From Bradyrhizobium sp. 132 (GTDB taxonomy: Bacteria; Pseudomonadota; Alphaproteobacteria; Rhizobiales; Xanthobacteraceae), in NCBI RefSeq assembly GCF_023074185.1, contig NZ_JADPKY010000126.1:1-64000 (forward strand): a stretch of 64,000 bases of DNA, written 5' to 3'. Shown piece by piece: positions 47,743 through 59,283 of the stretch (position 1 is its first letter; each line of letters starts with the position of its first letter). The translations under genes were made by a program, and so were the position numbers. The notes under the pieces are model-generated. The model was not told the origin of the DNA, did not search any database, and saw only the letters and a program-made list of their open reading frames with translations.

Positions 47743-47884
47743 CGTGATGATGCGTCCCTTCGGGAAAGCCGCACGCCCCCTCGACCAAGGCACGGCTTTC
47801 GACCCACAAGGCTTTCAACCAAGTCTAAGCGATCCGGCTTCTGCCGGTTACCCCCAACAATCCCCTTAAGTAGTTCGCCCCAAA

Positions 47885-49675
47885 CTACCGCATCTCGTCC
47901 GGAGCATGGACGCCGAGGATGGCGAGGCCCGATGCCAGGACAGAGACGACGCCCTGGACCATGGCCAGCCGCGCCTTCGTTAGAAGTGCATCATTATTGA
48001 TAATGAAGCGTAAATAGGGCAAATCGCGCCCCTTCGTCCAAAGTGCATGAAATTCGCTGGCTAAATCATAGAGATAGAAGGCAATTCGGTGCGGCTCGTG
48101 GGCGCTTGCGGCCGCTTCCAGCATGCGCGGAAAAATTGCGAGCCGCTTGAGAAGGTCGAGCTCAGCCGGGTCCGACAGCCGCTCTACCGCCGACTCGGCG
48201 AGCCATGCGATGCGCTTTTCCGTATCCTCGGGGAGTTCCGGGAACACCTCCGCGCGTGCGTTGCGGAAGATCGAGTGGCCACGGGCGTGACCGTACTGCA
48301 CGTAGAACACCGGGTTGTCGCGCGACTGTTCCATGACCTTGGCGAGGTCGAAGTCGAGCACCGCATCGTTCTTGCGATAGAGCATCATGAAGCGGACGGC
48401 GTCCTGGCCGACCTCATCCACCACCTCACGCAAGGTGACGAAGTCCCCGCTCCGCTTCGACATTTTCACCGGCTCGCCGTTGCGCAGCAATTTCACGAGC
48501 TGGACGATCTTGACGTCGAGCGCCCCCTTGCCGGAGGTCGTCGCCTTCACCGCCGCCTGCATGCGCTTGATGTAGCCGCCGTGGTCGGCGCCCCAGACGT
48601 CGATCATCTCGGCAAAGCCGCGGTCGAACTTGTTCTTGTGGTAGGCGATGTCGGAGGCGAAGTAGGTGTAAGAATTGTCTGACTTGATCAGCGGACGATC
48701 GACGTCGTCGCCATAGGCCGTCGCCTTGAACAGCAGCTGCTCGCGATCTTCCCAATCCTCGGCCGGAGCGCCCTTAGGCCGCGGCAGGCGGCCCTGATAG
48801 ATGTCGCCCTTGGCGCGCAGGAAATCGATCGTCTCGGCGACCTTGTTGTTGCCGGGGTCCAGCAGCGAGCGCTCCGAAAAGAACACGTCGTGGCGGATGT
48901 TCAGCGCGCCGAGATCGCCCTTGATCTCGTCCATCATCATTGCGATCGCCTTGGCGCGCACCGTCGGCAGCCATGCGGCCTCGCTCATTGCGAGGAGCTT
49001 GTCGCCATGCTCCTTCACCAGCGCTTGCCCGACGGGCTTCAGATAGTCGCCGGGATAAAGGCCTTCCGGTATCGCGCCGATGTCCTCGTCGAGCGCTTCG
49101 CGATACCGGAGGAACGCCGAGCGGGCGAGCACGTCGACCTGCGCGCCGGCGTCGTTGATGTAATATTCGCGCGTGACGTCACGGCCTGCGAACTCGAGCA
49201 GGCTCGCCAGCGCGTCGCCGAACACGGCGCCGCGGCAATGGCCGACATGCATCGGCCCGGTCGGGTTGGCCGAGACGTATTCGACGTTGACCTTTGAGCC
49301 GCCGCGGGCGCGGCCGTAATCGGCGCCCTCGCGCAGCACCGTACGCAGCGCTTCCGCCCAGGCAGCCGGCTTCAGCGTCAAGTTGATGAAGCCTGGGCCG
49401 GCGACGTCCACCTTGGCGATCAGGGTATCCGCGCGCAGGCGCTCGGCGATCTGCTCGGCGAAATCGCGCGGCTTTGCCTTTGCCTCTTTCGCAAGCACCA
49501 TGGCGGCGTTGGTCGCCATGTCGCCATGGGTGGCGTCGCGCGGCGGCTCGACAACCACGCGCGAGAAATCGATACCCTCGGGCCAGTTGGCTTCCGTCGC
49601 GAGCGCGCGGCAGACCGCGTGCACGCGTGCGAGCACGTCGGCGAACAGGTGCAGTGCTGAGGATGTGTCGGGCAT
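47885..49675 (-). CDS. argS: Arginyl-tRNA synthetase
   Basis: ArgS (596 aa), a class I synthetase, charges tRNA-Arg. The HIGH motif is HVGHCRGAVFGDALA, the KMSKS motif is the degenerate KMSKRSGDFVTL, and the DALR anticodon-binding domain is at the C-terminus. An N-terminal Add-1 domain is present. Confidence 0.97.
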   Translation of the reverse strand: MPDTSSALHLFADVLARVHAVCRALATEANWPEGIDFSRVVVEPPRDATHGDMATNAAMVLAKEAKAKPRDFAEQIAERLRADTLIAKVDVAGPGFINLTLKPAAWAEALRTVLREGADYGRARGGSKVNVEYVSANPTGPMHVGHCRGAVFGDALASLLEFAGRDVTREYYINDAGAQVDVLARSAFLRYREALDEDIGAIPEGLYPGDYLKPVGQALVKEHGDKLLAMSEAAWLPTVRAKAIAMMMDEIKGDLGALNIRHDVFFSERSLLDPGNNKVAETIDFLRAKGDIYQGRLPRPKGAPAEDWEDREQLLFKATAYGDDVDRPLIKSDNSYTYFASDIAYHKNKFDRGFAEMIDVWGADHGGYIKRMQAAVKATTSGKGALDVKIVQLVKLLRNGEPVKMSKRSGDFVTLREVVDEVGQDAVRFMMLYRKNDAVLDFDLAKVMEQSRDNPVFYVQYGHARGHSIFRNARAEVFPELPEDTEKRIAWLAESAVERLSDPAELDLLKRLAIFPRMLEAAASAHEPHRIAFYLYDLASEFHALWTKGRDLPYLRFIINNDALLTKARLAMVQGVVSVLASGLAILGVHAPDEMR

Positions 49676-49684
49676 GGGCGCCGC

Positions 49685-50881
49685 CTAACGCAAATCCGGG
49701 GTCGAGTCAAAGAGCCGCTGGTGCTCGGTCAGAGCGAAACGGTCGGTCATTCCAGCAATGAAATTGCCGATCCGCCGGGCCCGGTCGCCTTCATTGTCCG
49801 CCTCCGCCCCGACCAGCCATTCCGGCGGCAGCTCGCCGGGCGATTTGAGGTATTTGGCGAACAGGTCGAACAGGATCTGTTCCGCCTCGCCCATCACCCG
49901 CATGACCCGCTTGTGGCGGTACATGTGCTGATAGAGAAAGCGCTTGATGGCGGCCTCCTCCTCGGCGACCGCGGCGGGGAACGCGATCAGCGCCCGGCTC
50001 TGCCGGCGCACGTCCTGGGCGGATTGCGGTTTGACGGCGGCAAGGTTCTTCTGCGCCTCGGCGAATACCGCGCCGATCAGATGCGAGATCAGCTCGCGCA
50101 CCAGTTCGGCGCCGCGCCTGACGTCTTCGAGGTCGGGGTAATGCGCGGAGGTCTCGCCGATGATCTCCGCGGTCAACGGCATCACCTTGAGGTCGTCGAG
50201 GTGAAACAGGCCGGCGCGCAGGCCGTCGTCGATGTCGTGGGCATCATAGGCGATGTCGTCGGCAATCGCGGCGACCTGTGCTTCGAGCGAGGCGAAGCTC
50301 CACAATTCGAGATCGTAGATCTTGATGTAGTCGGCGATGCCGACGGGAATGCCGTGCTCGCGATAATGCCCGACCGGCGCGCCGCTGCGATCGGTCAGGG
50401 GACCGTTGTGCTTGACGATGCCCTCCAGCGCCTCCCAGGTCAGGTTGAGCCCGTCGAAATCAGGATAGCGGTGCTCCAGCGCCGCAACGACGCGCAAGGT
50501 CTGGGCGTTGTGGTCGAAGCCGCCAAACTCCTTCAGGCAGGCGTCCAGTGCCCGCTCGCCCGCATGCCCGAAGGGCGGATGGCCGAGGTCGTGGGCGAGC
50601 GCGAGGGTTTCCGTGAGATCCTCGTCCAGTCCGAGCTGCCGGGCCAGCGCGCGGGCGATCTGCGCCACCTCCAGCGAATGGGTCAGCCGGGTGCGGTAGT
50701 GGTCGCCCTCGTGGAACACGAACACCTGGGTCTTGTACTTCAGCCGACGGAACGCGGTGGAATGGATCACCCGGTCGCAATCCCGCCGGAACGGGCTGCG
50801 GGTCTGGCTCGGCGGTTCCGCAACCAACCGGCCGCGGCTGCGCTCGGGATCGCAGGCATAGGGCGCGTGGGGGGCAGCCAT
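49685..50881 (-). CDS. dgt: dGTP triphosphohydrolase-like HD protein
   Basis: The 398-aa HD-domain enzyme hydrolyses dNTPs to deoxynucleosides and triphosphate. Metal ligands are in HRLTHSLEVAQIARALA and LAHDLGHPPFGHAGE (HD) and in VAAIADDIAYDAHDIDDG. ATG 50881 (MAAPHAPYA) is given; a GTG at 50893 is also possible. It is nine bases after argS begins, counted against transcription, and divergent from erpA. Confidence 0.93.
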   Translation of the reverse strand: MAAPHAPYACDPERSRGRLVAEPPSQTRSPFRRDCDRVIHSTAFRRLKYKTQVFVFHEGDHYRTRLTHSLEVAQIARALARQLGLDEDLTETLALAHDLGHPPFGHAGERALDACLKEFGGFDHNAQTLRVVAALEHRYPDFDGLNLTWEALEGIVKHNGPLTDRSGAPVGHYREHGIPVGIADYIKIYDLELWSFASLEAQVAAIADDIAYDAHDIDDGLRAGLFHLDDLKVMPLTAEIIGETSAHYPDLEDVRRGAELVRELISHLIGAVFAEAQKNLAAVKPQSAQDVRRQSRALIAFPAAVAEEEAAIKRFLYQHMYRHKRVMRVMGEAEQILFDLFAKYLKSPGELPPEWLVGAEADNEGDRARRIGNFIAGMTDRFALTEHQRLFDSTPDLR

Positions 50882-51043
50882 TCCGACGGACACGGCGAAT
50901 TTAGTCTCTATCCATTTGATTCTGCGTATGGTGGTACTTAACTATGCCGCACCCGGGATACCAAATGAATTGGGCAAGTAACCTTCAAGTGCCCCTTCCT
51001 TCAGGTGCCCTTGGTGTGACCGCGGGACTATCGGAGACGAACG

Positions 51044-51373
51044 ATGACGACTGACGTGACCATCAGTGACAAGGCCGCACGCCGGATTGGGGAGATCCTC
51101 AAGGGCGAAGGGTCTGGCGCGATGCTGCGGATCTCGGTCGAGGGGGGCGGCTGCTCCGGCTTCCAGTACAAGTTCGACATTGACCGTGCCCGCACCGACG
51201 ACGATCTCGTGATCGAGCAGGACAATGCGGTGGTGCTGGTCGATTCCGCCTCGCAGCCGTTCCTGGCGGGCTCGCAGGTCGATTTCGTCGACGATCTGAT
51301 CGGCGCCTCGTTCCGCGTCAACAATCCGAACGCCACCGCGTCCTGCGGCTGCGGGACCAGCTTCTCGATCTGA
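51044..51373 (+). CDS. erpA: Iron-sulfur cluster insertion protein, A-type carrier
   Basis: The 109-aa A-type Fe-S carrier has the three conserved cysteines in GGGCSGFQY and SCGCGTSF. It receives clusters from the scaffold and delivers them to apoproteins. The length and the GSGAMLRISVEGGGCSG context fit ErpA/IscA; the position next to dgt fits alphaproteobacterial ErpA. SD GGAGA precedes the ATG. It is convergent with the hybrid kinase gene. Confidence 0.93.
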   Translation: MTTDVTISDKAARRIGEILKGEGSGAMLRISVEGGGCSGFQYKFDIDRARTDDDLVIEQDNAVVLVDSASQPFLAGSQVDFVDDLIGASFRVNNPNATASCGCGTSFSI

Positions 51374-51382
51374 CGTCGCCGG

Positions 51383-53713
<2,331 letters not shown>

Positions 53714-53848
53714 TCGAAAAACCTTTTCAGTATCAATGGCCCAGGGCCGGCTTAAGCCGGGTTAATTTTGTGGGAGATTTTTGCGGGCGCCTTGACGGGC
53801 GCGTTTGCAGTTTGTTCTAACCATGGCCCCTGCCCGGAGCCCGCCGAC

Positions 53849-54646
53849 ATGCCCATCAGAATTGCCACCTGGAACGTGAACTCGGTCCGGCAGAGGATCG
53901 ATCTCCTCCTGACCTGGCTGAAGGAGTGCCAGCCGGACATCGTCTGCCTCCAGGAGATCAAATGCGTCGACGAGGCCTTCCCGCGGCTGGAGATCGAGGC
54001 GCTCGGCTACAACGTGGTCACCCATGGGCAGAAGACGTTTAACGGTGTCGCCCTGCTCTCGAAGCTCCGGTTCGACGAGACCAAGTCGGGGCTGACCGGC
54101 GACGACGAGGATGCGCACGCTCGCTTCCTCGAAGGCGTGGTCACTCTGAAGCGTGGGGTGCTGCGCGTCGCCTGCCTCTATCTGCCCAATGGCAATCCGG
54201 TCGGGACCGAGAAATATCCCTACAAGCTCAAATGGATGTCGCGGCTTCTTGAGTATTCGAAGGAGCGCCTCAAGTCCGAGGAGCCACTGGTCCTCGCAGG
54301 CGACTTCAACGTCATCCCGCATGCCCGCGACGTCCATAACCCCGCCGCCTGGACCGAGGACGCCCTGTTCAAGCCTGAGACGCGGGAGAGTTTTCAGTCC
54401 CTGCTCGGCCTCGGCCTGACCGATGCGCTGCGGGCGGTTACTGACGAGCCCGGGCTCTACACCTTCTGGGACTACCAGGCCGGCGCCTGGCAGAAGAATC
54501 ACGGCCTGCGGATCGACCATCTGCTGCTGTCGCCACAGGCCGGCGACCGGCTCGTCAATGTCGGCATCGACAGCTATGTGCGCAGCTGGGAGAAGCCGTC
54601 GGACCACGTGCCGGTGTGGGCGGATCTGGACCTCGAGGCGGCGTGA
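53849..54646 (+). CDS. xth: Exodeoxyribonuclease III
   Basis: The 265-aa exonuclease III/AP endonuclease has the EEP-fold motifs IATWNVNSVRQR, VCLQEIKC (metal Glu), AGDFNVIPHARD, LRIDHLLLS and the catalytic His in SDHVPVW. It acts in base excision repair. ATG 53849 starts the conserved N-terminus; the longer frame from 53768 is rejected. The 3' end of the gene forms the left arm of a terminator hairpin. Confidence 0.96.
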   Translation: MPIRIATWNVNSVRQRIDLLLTWLKECQPDIVCLQEIKCVDEAFPRLEIEALGYNVVTHGQKTFNGVALLSKLRFDETKSGLTGDDEDAHARFLEGVVTLKRGVLRVACLYLPNGNPVGTEKYPYKLKWMSRLLEYSKERLKSEEPLVLAGDFNVIPHARDVHNPAAWTEDALFKPETRESFQSLLGLGLTDALRAVTDEPGLYTFWDYQAGAWQKNHGLRIDHLLLSPQAGDRLVNVGIDSYVRSWEKPSDHVPVWADLDLEAA

Positions 54647-54655
54647 GGCCGCCTC
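54635..54655. terminator. Terminator overlapping the xth stop codon
   Basis: Perfect 8-bp stem GAGGCGGC / GCCGCCTC with the stop codon (TGA) in the 5-base loop. It lies between the convergent xth and exoR genes (stops at 54646 and 54662), so it may serve both. Confidence 0.65.
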
Positions 54656-54661
54656 AACCAA

Positions 54662-55486
54662 TCACTCCCGGCGGCCCTGCACCCACTGCTCCAGCATTTG
54701 CAGGCACATGGCGCGGTCGTCGTCGGACGATTTTGCGAAGGCGCGGTTGTAGTTTTCCTTGATCCAGGTCTCGTCGCTACCTGCGCTGTCACGCGCCAGC
54801 GTCAGCCACATCAGGCCCCGCGCGGCCTGCCGCGGCAGGCGGTCGCCGTTGAACAGCATCTGACCGAGCAGCGCCTGGGCCTCGTGCTGGCCCTTCTGCG
54901 CGGCGAGCCCAAGCCAGCGCGCGCCGTAGCGGAAATCCTCGCGCGAGGCGTCCGGTGTCTTCAGGTACAGGCGGGCGAGGTCGTATTGCGCATCCGCGTT
55001 GCCGAAATAGGACGCGGCATAGGAGAACATCTCCCGCGCGCGCTCCTGGTCCGGCTTGACCTTCGAATTCGGGATGCCGCTCAGATAATAGCGACCGAGC
55101 GCGACAAAGGCGTTGGCGACGATCTGCGCCTGCGGCGCCGAGGGGCTGTCCTCGGCATGTGCGTTGGCGATGCGGCTGAAATACTCGAACGCGCGCACAT
55201 CGTCCTGAGCAACGCCGTCGCCATTGGCGTACATGCGGCCGAGCCTCCACTGCGCGATGGGGTGGCCACCCTCGGCGGCATATTGCAGGGCGCTGAGCGA
55301 GCTTTCCTGGGTCGCGACCGCCGGCGGCACATTGCGCACCTTGCCCGCTGCGCCCGGCAAGGTCGTCACCACCGGGATGGTCGCATCCTTCGGGCTGACG
55401 GGCGCGCCGTCGAAGGCGAGCGCCGGCGCGCCTAGCGCGGTAGCCCCAAACACAAACGCAACTATGATACGCCTAGATGTCCGCAT
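54662..55486 (-). CDS. exoR: ExoR-like Sel1-repeat periplasmic regulator
   Basis: The 274-aa product has a signal peptide and Sel1 repeats (LQYAAEGGHPIAQWRLGRMYANGDGVAQDDVRAFEYFSRIA, SYFGNADAQYDLARLYLKT). Spacing and residues such as GIPNSKVKPDQERAREMF resemble S. meliloti ExoR (GIPDSPVK). In rhizobia ExoR inhibits the ExoS sensor in the periplasm and thereby controls exopolysaccharide, motility and symbiosis. The start codon lies inside the 3' end of ilvD (14-base overlap). The exoS/chvI genes are not in the window. Confidence 0.85.
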   Translation of the reverse strand: MRTSRRIIVAFVFGATALGAPALAFDGAPVSPKDATIPVVTTLPGAAGKVRNVPPAVATQESSLSALQYAAEGGHPIAQWRLGRMYANGDGVAQDDVRAFEYFSRIANAHAEDSPSAPQAQIVANAFVALGRYYLSGIPNSKVKPDQERAREMFSYAASYFGNADAQYDLARLYLKTPDASREDFRYGARWLGLAAQKGQHEAQALLGQMLFNGDRLPRQAARGLMWLTLARDSAGSDETWIKENYNRAFAKSSDDDRAMCLQMLEQWVQGRRE

Positions 55487-57197
55487 AGCACTGTTTCTCG
55501 TGCGCGCCGCCCGGATGGGTCACTGCCCCCCCGACCGCCGGTCCAACCTGCTGAGCATATTTCCAGAGCGCGCCCGTCGTGTGGTTAGTCGCGCGAGCGC
55601 TCCATTTGGTCTTGCGCTGGGCAAGCTCCTGGTCGCTCAATTTTACGTCAAGTGTCCCGGCGACCGCGTCGATCTCGATGATGTCGCCGTCCTCGAGCAG
55701 CCCGATCGGGCCGCCGATGGCGGCTTCAGGCCCGACATGGCCGATGCAGAAGCCGCGGGTGGCGCCGGAAAAGCGGCCGTCGGTGATGAGCGCGATCTTG
55801 CCGCCCATGCCCTGGCCGGTCAGCGCCGCGGTGGTCTGGAGCATTTCCCGCATGCCGGGACCGCCCTTCGGTCCCTCGTAGCGGATCACGATGACTTCGC
55901 CTTCGCGGTAGGTACGCTTCTGGACCGCCTCGAAAGCATCCTCCTCACGGTCGAAGCACCTGGCCGGACCGGTAAACCTGAGGTTGGACATTCCCGCGAC
56001 TTTCACGATCGCACCTTCTGGCGCCAAATTGCCCTTCAGACCGACCACACCGCCGGTGACGGTGATGGGCTTGTCTGCCGGGTGCACCACGTCCTGGTGC
56101 GGATTCCATTTCACGCTTTTGAGATTTTCGGCGATCGTTCGACCGGTAACCGTAATGCAGTCACCGTGGAGAAATCCGTTGTCGAGCAGCGTCTTCATCA
56201 GAAGCGGTATGCCACCTACTTCAAACATGTCTTTGGCGACATAACGGCCGCCCGGCTTCAAATCAGCGACATATGGTGTCTTTTTGAAGATTTCGGCGAC
56301 GTCGAACAGGTCAAACTTGATGCCGCACTCGTGCGCGATCGCCGGCAGGTGCAATGCAGCATTGGTCGAGCCACCGGACGCGGCGACCACGGCGGCCGCA
56401 TTCTCCAGCGCCTTGCGGGTGACGATATCGCGCGGCCGGATGTTTTGAGCGATCAAGGCCATGACCTGCTCGCCCGCGGTCATGCAGAAGGCGTCGCGAA
56501 TTTCATACGGTGCCGGAGCACCGGCCGAGTACGGCAGTGCCAAGCCGATCGCCTCGGAGACGGTCGCCATCGTGTTGGCGGTGAACTGCGCGCCGCAGGC
56601 ACCCGCCGAGGGGCACGCCACGCGCTCGATCTCGTCGAGATCCTCGTCCGACATCGCTCCGACCGAGTGCTTGCCGACGGCTTCGAACATGTCCTGCACG
56701 GTGACCTGCTGGCCCCGGAAATTGCCGGGCAGGATCGAGCCGCCGTAGATGAAGATCGAGGGCACGTTGAGGCGGACCATCGCCATCATCATGCCCGGCA
56801 GCGACTTGTCGCAGCCGGCGAGGCCAACGAGGGCATCATAGGCGTGGCCGCGGATCGTCAGCTCGACGGAATCGGCGATGCATTCGCGGGACGGCAGCGA
56901 GGAGCGCATGCCGTCATGGCCCATGGCGATGCCGTCGGTCACGGTGATGGTGCAGAACTCGCGCGGCGTGCCGCCGGCGGATGCGACGCCCTTCTTCACC
57001 GCCTGCGCCTGGCGCATCAGGGAGATGTTGCAGGGCGCGGCCTCATTCCAGCACGAGGCGACGCCGACGAACGGCTGGTGGATCTGCTCGGTGGTGAGAC
57101 CCATGGCGTAGAGGTAGGAGCGATGGGGCGCGCGCGCAGGGCCTTCCGTCACGTGACGGCTCGGCAGCCTCTGCTTGATGTCGGTCTTTGCGTCCAT
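55473..57197 (-). CDS. ilvD: Dihydroxy-acid dehydratase
   Basis: IlvD (574 aa) makes 2-oxo acids in branched-chain amino-acid synthesis and carries an Fe-S cluster. Cluster Cys residues are in ASCWNEAAPCNI, GLAGCDKSLPGMMMAM and GACGAQFTANTMA. The catalytic-site blocks TDGRFSGATRGFCIGHVGPEA are present. Its 3' end overlaps exoR, so the two are probably cotranscribed. The ATG is at 57197. Confidence 0.97.
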   Translation of the reverse strand: MDAKTDIKQRLPSRHVTEGPARAPHRSYLYAMGLTTEQIHQPFVGVASCWNEAAPCNISLMRQAQAVKKGVASAGGTPREFCTITVTDGIAMGHDGMRSSLPSRECIADSVELTIRGHAYDALVGLAGCDKSLPGMMMAMVRLNVPSIFIYGGSILPGNFRGQQVTVQDMFEAVGKHSVGAMSDEDLDEIERVACPSAGACGAQFTANTMATVSEAIGLALPYSAGAPAPYEIRDAFCMTAGEQVMALIAQNIRPRDIVTRKALENAAAVVAASGGSTNAALHLPAIAHECGIKFDLFDVAEIFKKTPYVADLKPGGRYVAKDMFEVGGIPLLMKTLLDNGFLHGDCITVTGRTIAENLKSVKWNPHQDVVHPADKPITVTGGVVGLKGNLAPEGAIVKVAGMSNLRFTGPARCFDREEDAFEAVQKRTYREGEVIVIRYEGPKGGPGMREMLQTTAALTGQGMGGKIALITDGRFSGATRGFCIGHVGPEAAIGGPIGLLEDGDIIEIDAVAGTLDVKLSDQELAQRKTKWSARATNHTTGALWKYAQQVGPAVGGAVTHPGGAHEKQCYADI

Positions 57198-57712
57198 AGC
57201 AAACCAGTTTCCCCGGCCAACCCTTTCAGACCCGAAAAATCAGAGCCAAGATTTGAATCGACCTTGGGATTTCCCGTCGCCTTTCAGGACCACCGCTGCC
57301 GCTAAAACATTAGAGCGATTTTATTCAAGTTCAGGTGTGGCCAAAAAGCGGCGTTGATGCGAACGGACAGAGATGAGGGTTAGATCCGGGATGAGTGTTG
57401 CATGGACGGCACAATCGTGACCCGAACGACACGGAAAAGCCTACAGTGATACCCTCGCTGGAAAGGCAAGCCACAACCTCAGATTTTGCGGCGGTGGCGC
57501 GCGCTCACTTCGGCAAGGTGACGGCGCGCAGTTCGGCTGAGTCGGCGCCTTCATGACCACTCACGTGTCCCGGAAGCGCTGCGCCGCATCCGGGGTAGGA
57601 AATCAGAATCTTTCCGCGGAGGGATTCTGGATTGCTTCCGCCTTCGCTAAAGCTTCGGCGGACAAGTCGCTGCGCTCGCGATGACGGAGCAAGGGGCATT
57701 GTCGGTGCTCAC

Positions 57713-57850
57713 TCTCGTGTCCCGGACAAGCTGCAACGCCTCTTAGCGTCGCGGCGCGGAGCCGGGACCCAGAAGCCGCGAACTCTCTGCAGCATGGGCC
57801 CCGGCTCTGCAGCGCACCGCAAGGCGCTGCGCGGCGTCCGGGGCACGAGA
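57713..57850 (-). repeat. Palindromic repeat B, copy 2
   Basis: Related to 13841-13984: CTCGTGTCCCGGAC ... GCGGAGCCGGGACCCAGAAG ... GGGCCCCGGCTCTGCAGCGCACCGCAAGGCGCTGCGCGGCGTCCGGGGCACGAG. Arms are less perfect than in copy 1. Confidence 0.8.
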
Positions 57851-57951
57851 GCGGAATTCAACGTCGCGTCCATTTCAACTTGCACACACCTTCGCATCCT
57901 CGCGACGGATTTCGCCCGAGCTTTGCTTGATCTCTCCACCCTCTTGTCCAA

Positions 57952-58500
57952 GAGGGTGCAGGGAAGGCCGGGTGCCGGCTACACCTGCGGTCCGCCGCGC
58001 GAAAATGTAGCGCAAAAGAACCGCACAGCAGCATACAGGTGTAGCCAATCACTCGGCCTTCCCTGCGCAGTGGCTTTACGGCTTATGCCGTGCTCTCCCG
58101 GGAGCCGAGTTCCTGTTGGCCTCCCTCGCCTTCACGAAAGTCGCGACGCCGCGCCGGTTGACGCAAGTGCCGCATCCGCAAAGGCTTGACCGTAGCAACG
58201 ACGGCCAGGACCACACGGTTTTGCCGTACGCACGGTTCGCTGTTCGCCACCGGTTTCGAGGACGTTGTGCACGTTGCCGCCGACCTGATGACGAGACGAA
58301 CCTGACAGCGCCGCTCGTCGGCACGAAGTTTTGGGCTCACGGAGAGCAATCCGCCCTGCCCGCACTTTCGCACCCGACGCTGTCGCGTCCACCGCACGCC
58401 CGGCTCGCGAAACGTGACGACACAAGATCGCCCCTCTTGGGTGAGCCGGGATGGGCGACACATACGCCAATTCCGAATTTCGGTAAAGTGGAATATTTTG
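57952..58500 (-). repeat. Dispersed repeat A, copy 2
   Basis: Reverse complement of this interval aligns with 13268-13738, with conserved blocks from the CAAAATATTCC end to the GGCCTTCCCTGCACCCTC end. It is about 80 bases longer; the extra length lies in the central part. Confidence 0.85.
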
Positions 58501-58637
58501 GATGCGCCGGCTTGACAGAGGGGCGAAACAGCAAGGTCCGATGGGACGCAAGCGTGATCCGGCAAGTGCCCGACGACGGGCGAGCGGCCCCGGATTGCGC
58601 TTTCGCTCCATCGGGCTACGAGACCCCGCCGAGCAGC

Positions 58638-58850
58638 TCAGCGCGCACCCTTGAGGGTGCAAGAGGTGCTGCAAGTGACCGTGTTGCCGTGGTCGCACGC
58701 CTTGCAGGCGGCAACGCACTGGTTCATGTCGCGGGAATTGTAGGAGGTGTAGTTCCGCATCGCGCAGACCGGGGTCGAGCCGGTGATGTCCTGCTCCTGA
58801 TTGCAGGCAGCCGTCATGAGCGCAAGGATCATCACCGCAAGGAGCCGCAT
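58638..58850 (-). CDS. Small Cys-rich lipoprotein
   Basis: The 70-aa product has a lipoprotein signal MRLLAVMILALMTAAC (lipobox TAAC) and a mature part of about 55 residues with six further Cys: VCAMRNYTSYNSRDMNQCVAACKACDHGNTVTCSTSCTLKG. The spacing suggests disulfides or metal binding. ATG 58850 is preferred to 58880. No family recognised; it borders the repeat-filled gap. Confidence 0.75.
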   Translation of the reverse strand: MRLLAVMILALMTAACNQEQDITGSTPVCAMRNYTSYNSRDMNQCVAACKACDHGNTVTCSTSCTLKGAR

Positions 58851-59003
58851 GGGATCGCCCTGTGAGACACGACAAAACAATGTTTACAAGGCGCGCTGCA
58901 TCGCAGCGTGCCCCGGCATTCCCACAGCGGAGAAGCACAGCAAGCGTCCCCGCATCGACATGTAGGATGCGCGCCAAGTGTTAAGAACGGATTGCAGCCG
59001 GCG

Positions 59004-59180
59004 TCAGGCCGCAGCCTTGGTCGCGATCGCCTGACGCATATCCAACGCCAGCTGGCGATACTGCTCCGAAAGCTTCAGATAAAATTCCCGCTTGGTGCGG
59101 TCCGTGGCGAGCTTGGCGATCAACTCGCATTCCGCGGTGAGCGTCTCGAACCGCTCCAGCCTGTCCTCAAGTTCTGTCAT
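59004..59180 (-). CDS. Small conserved protein
   Basis: The 58-aa product MTELEDRLERFETLTAECELIAKLATDRTKREFYLKLSEQYRQLALDMRQAIATKAAA is a predicted alpha-helical hairpin with two conserved Cys-Glu/Arg-Glu positions. It resembles small hypothetical proteins common in Bradyrhizobium. ATG 59180 has GGGGA eight bases ahead; the frame from 59489 runs antisense-like into the cyclase gene and is rejected. Confidence 0.7.
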   Translation of the reverse strand: MTELEDRLERFETLTAECELIAKLATDRTKREFYLKLSEQYRQLALDMRQAIATKAAA

Positions 59181-59283
59181 CGGCGTATCCCCATCAAACG
59201 CCTCAAGGACATCAAACCTAGGCCCGGGAAATAGGTCACGGCGAACATCGTTATCGAGTAGAAACAATTTTTCCCGCGGCCGG

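Larger units (their letters stand above)
57198..58637. other. Repeat-filled intergenic gap
   Basis: This 1440-base stretch has no credible gene. The first 300 bases should hold the ilvD promoter. Then come a fragment typical of Bradyrhizobium intergenic DNA (about 57620-57690, GCTTCCGCCTTCGCTAAAG...GCGCTCGCGATGACGG), repeat B (57713-57850) and repeat A (57952-58500), both in the orientation opposite to the copies at 13.3-14.0 kb. Open frames across it contain no recognised domain. Confidence 0.75.

Noticed and set aside
58083..58977. Several overlapping ORFs of 160-281 codons on both strands
   Set aside because: They lie in repeat A copy 2 and its flank, share no homology with proteins, and are broken in the other copy.
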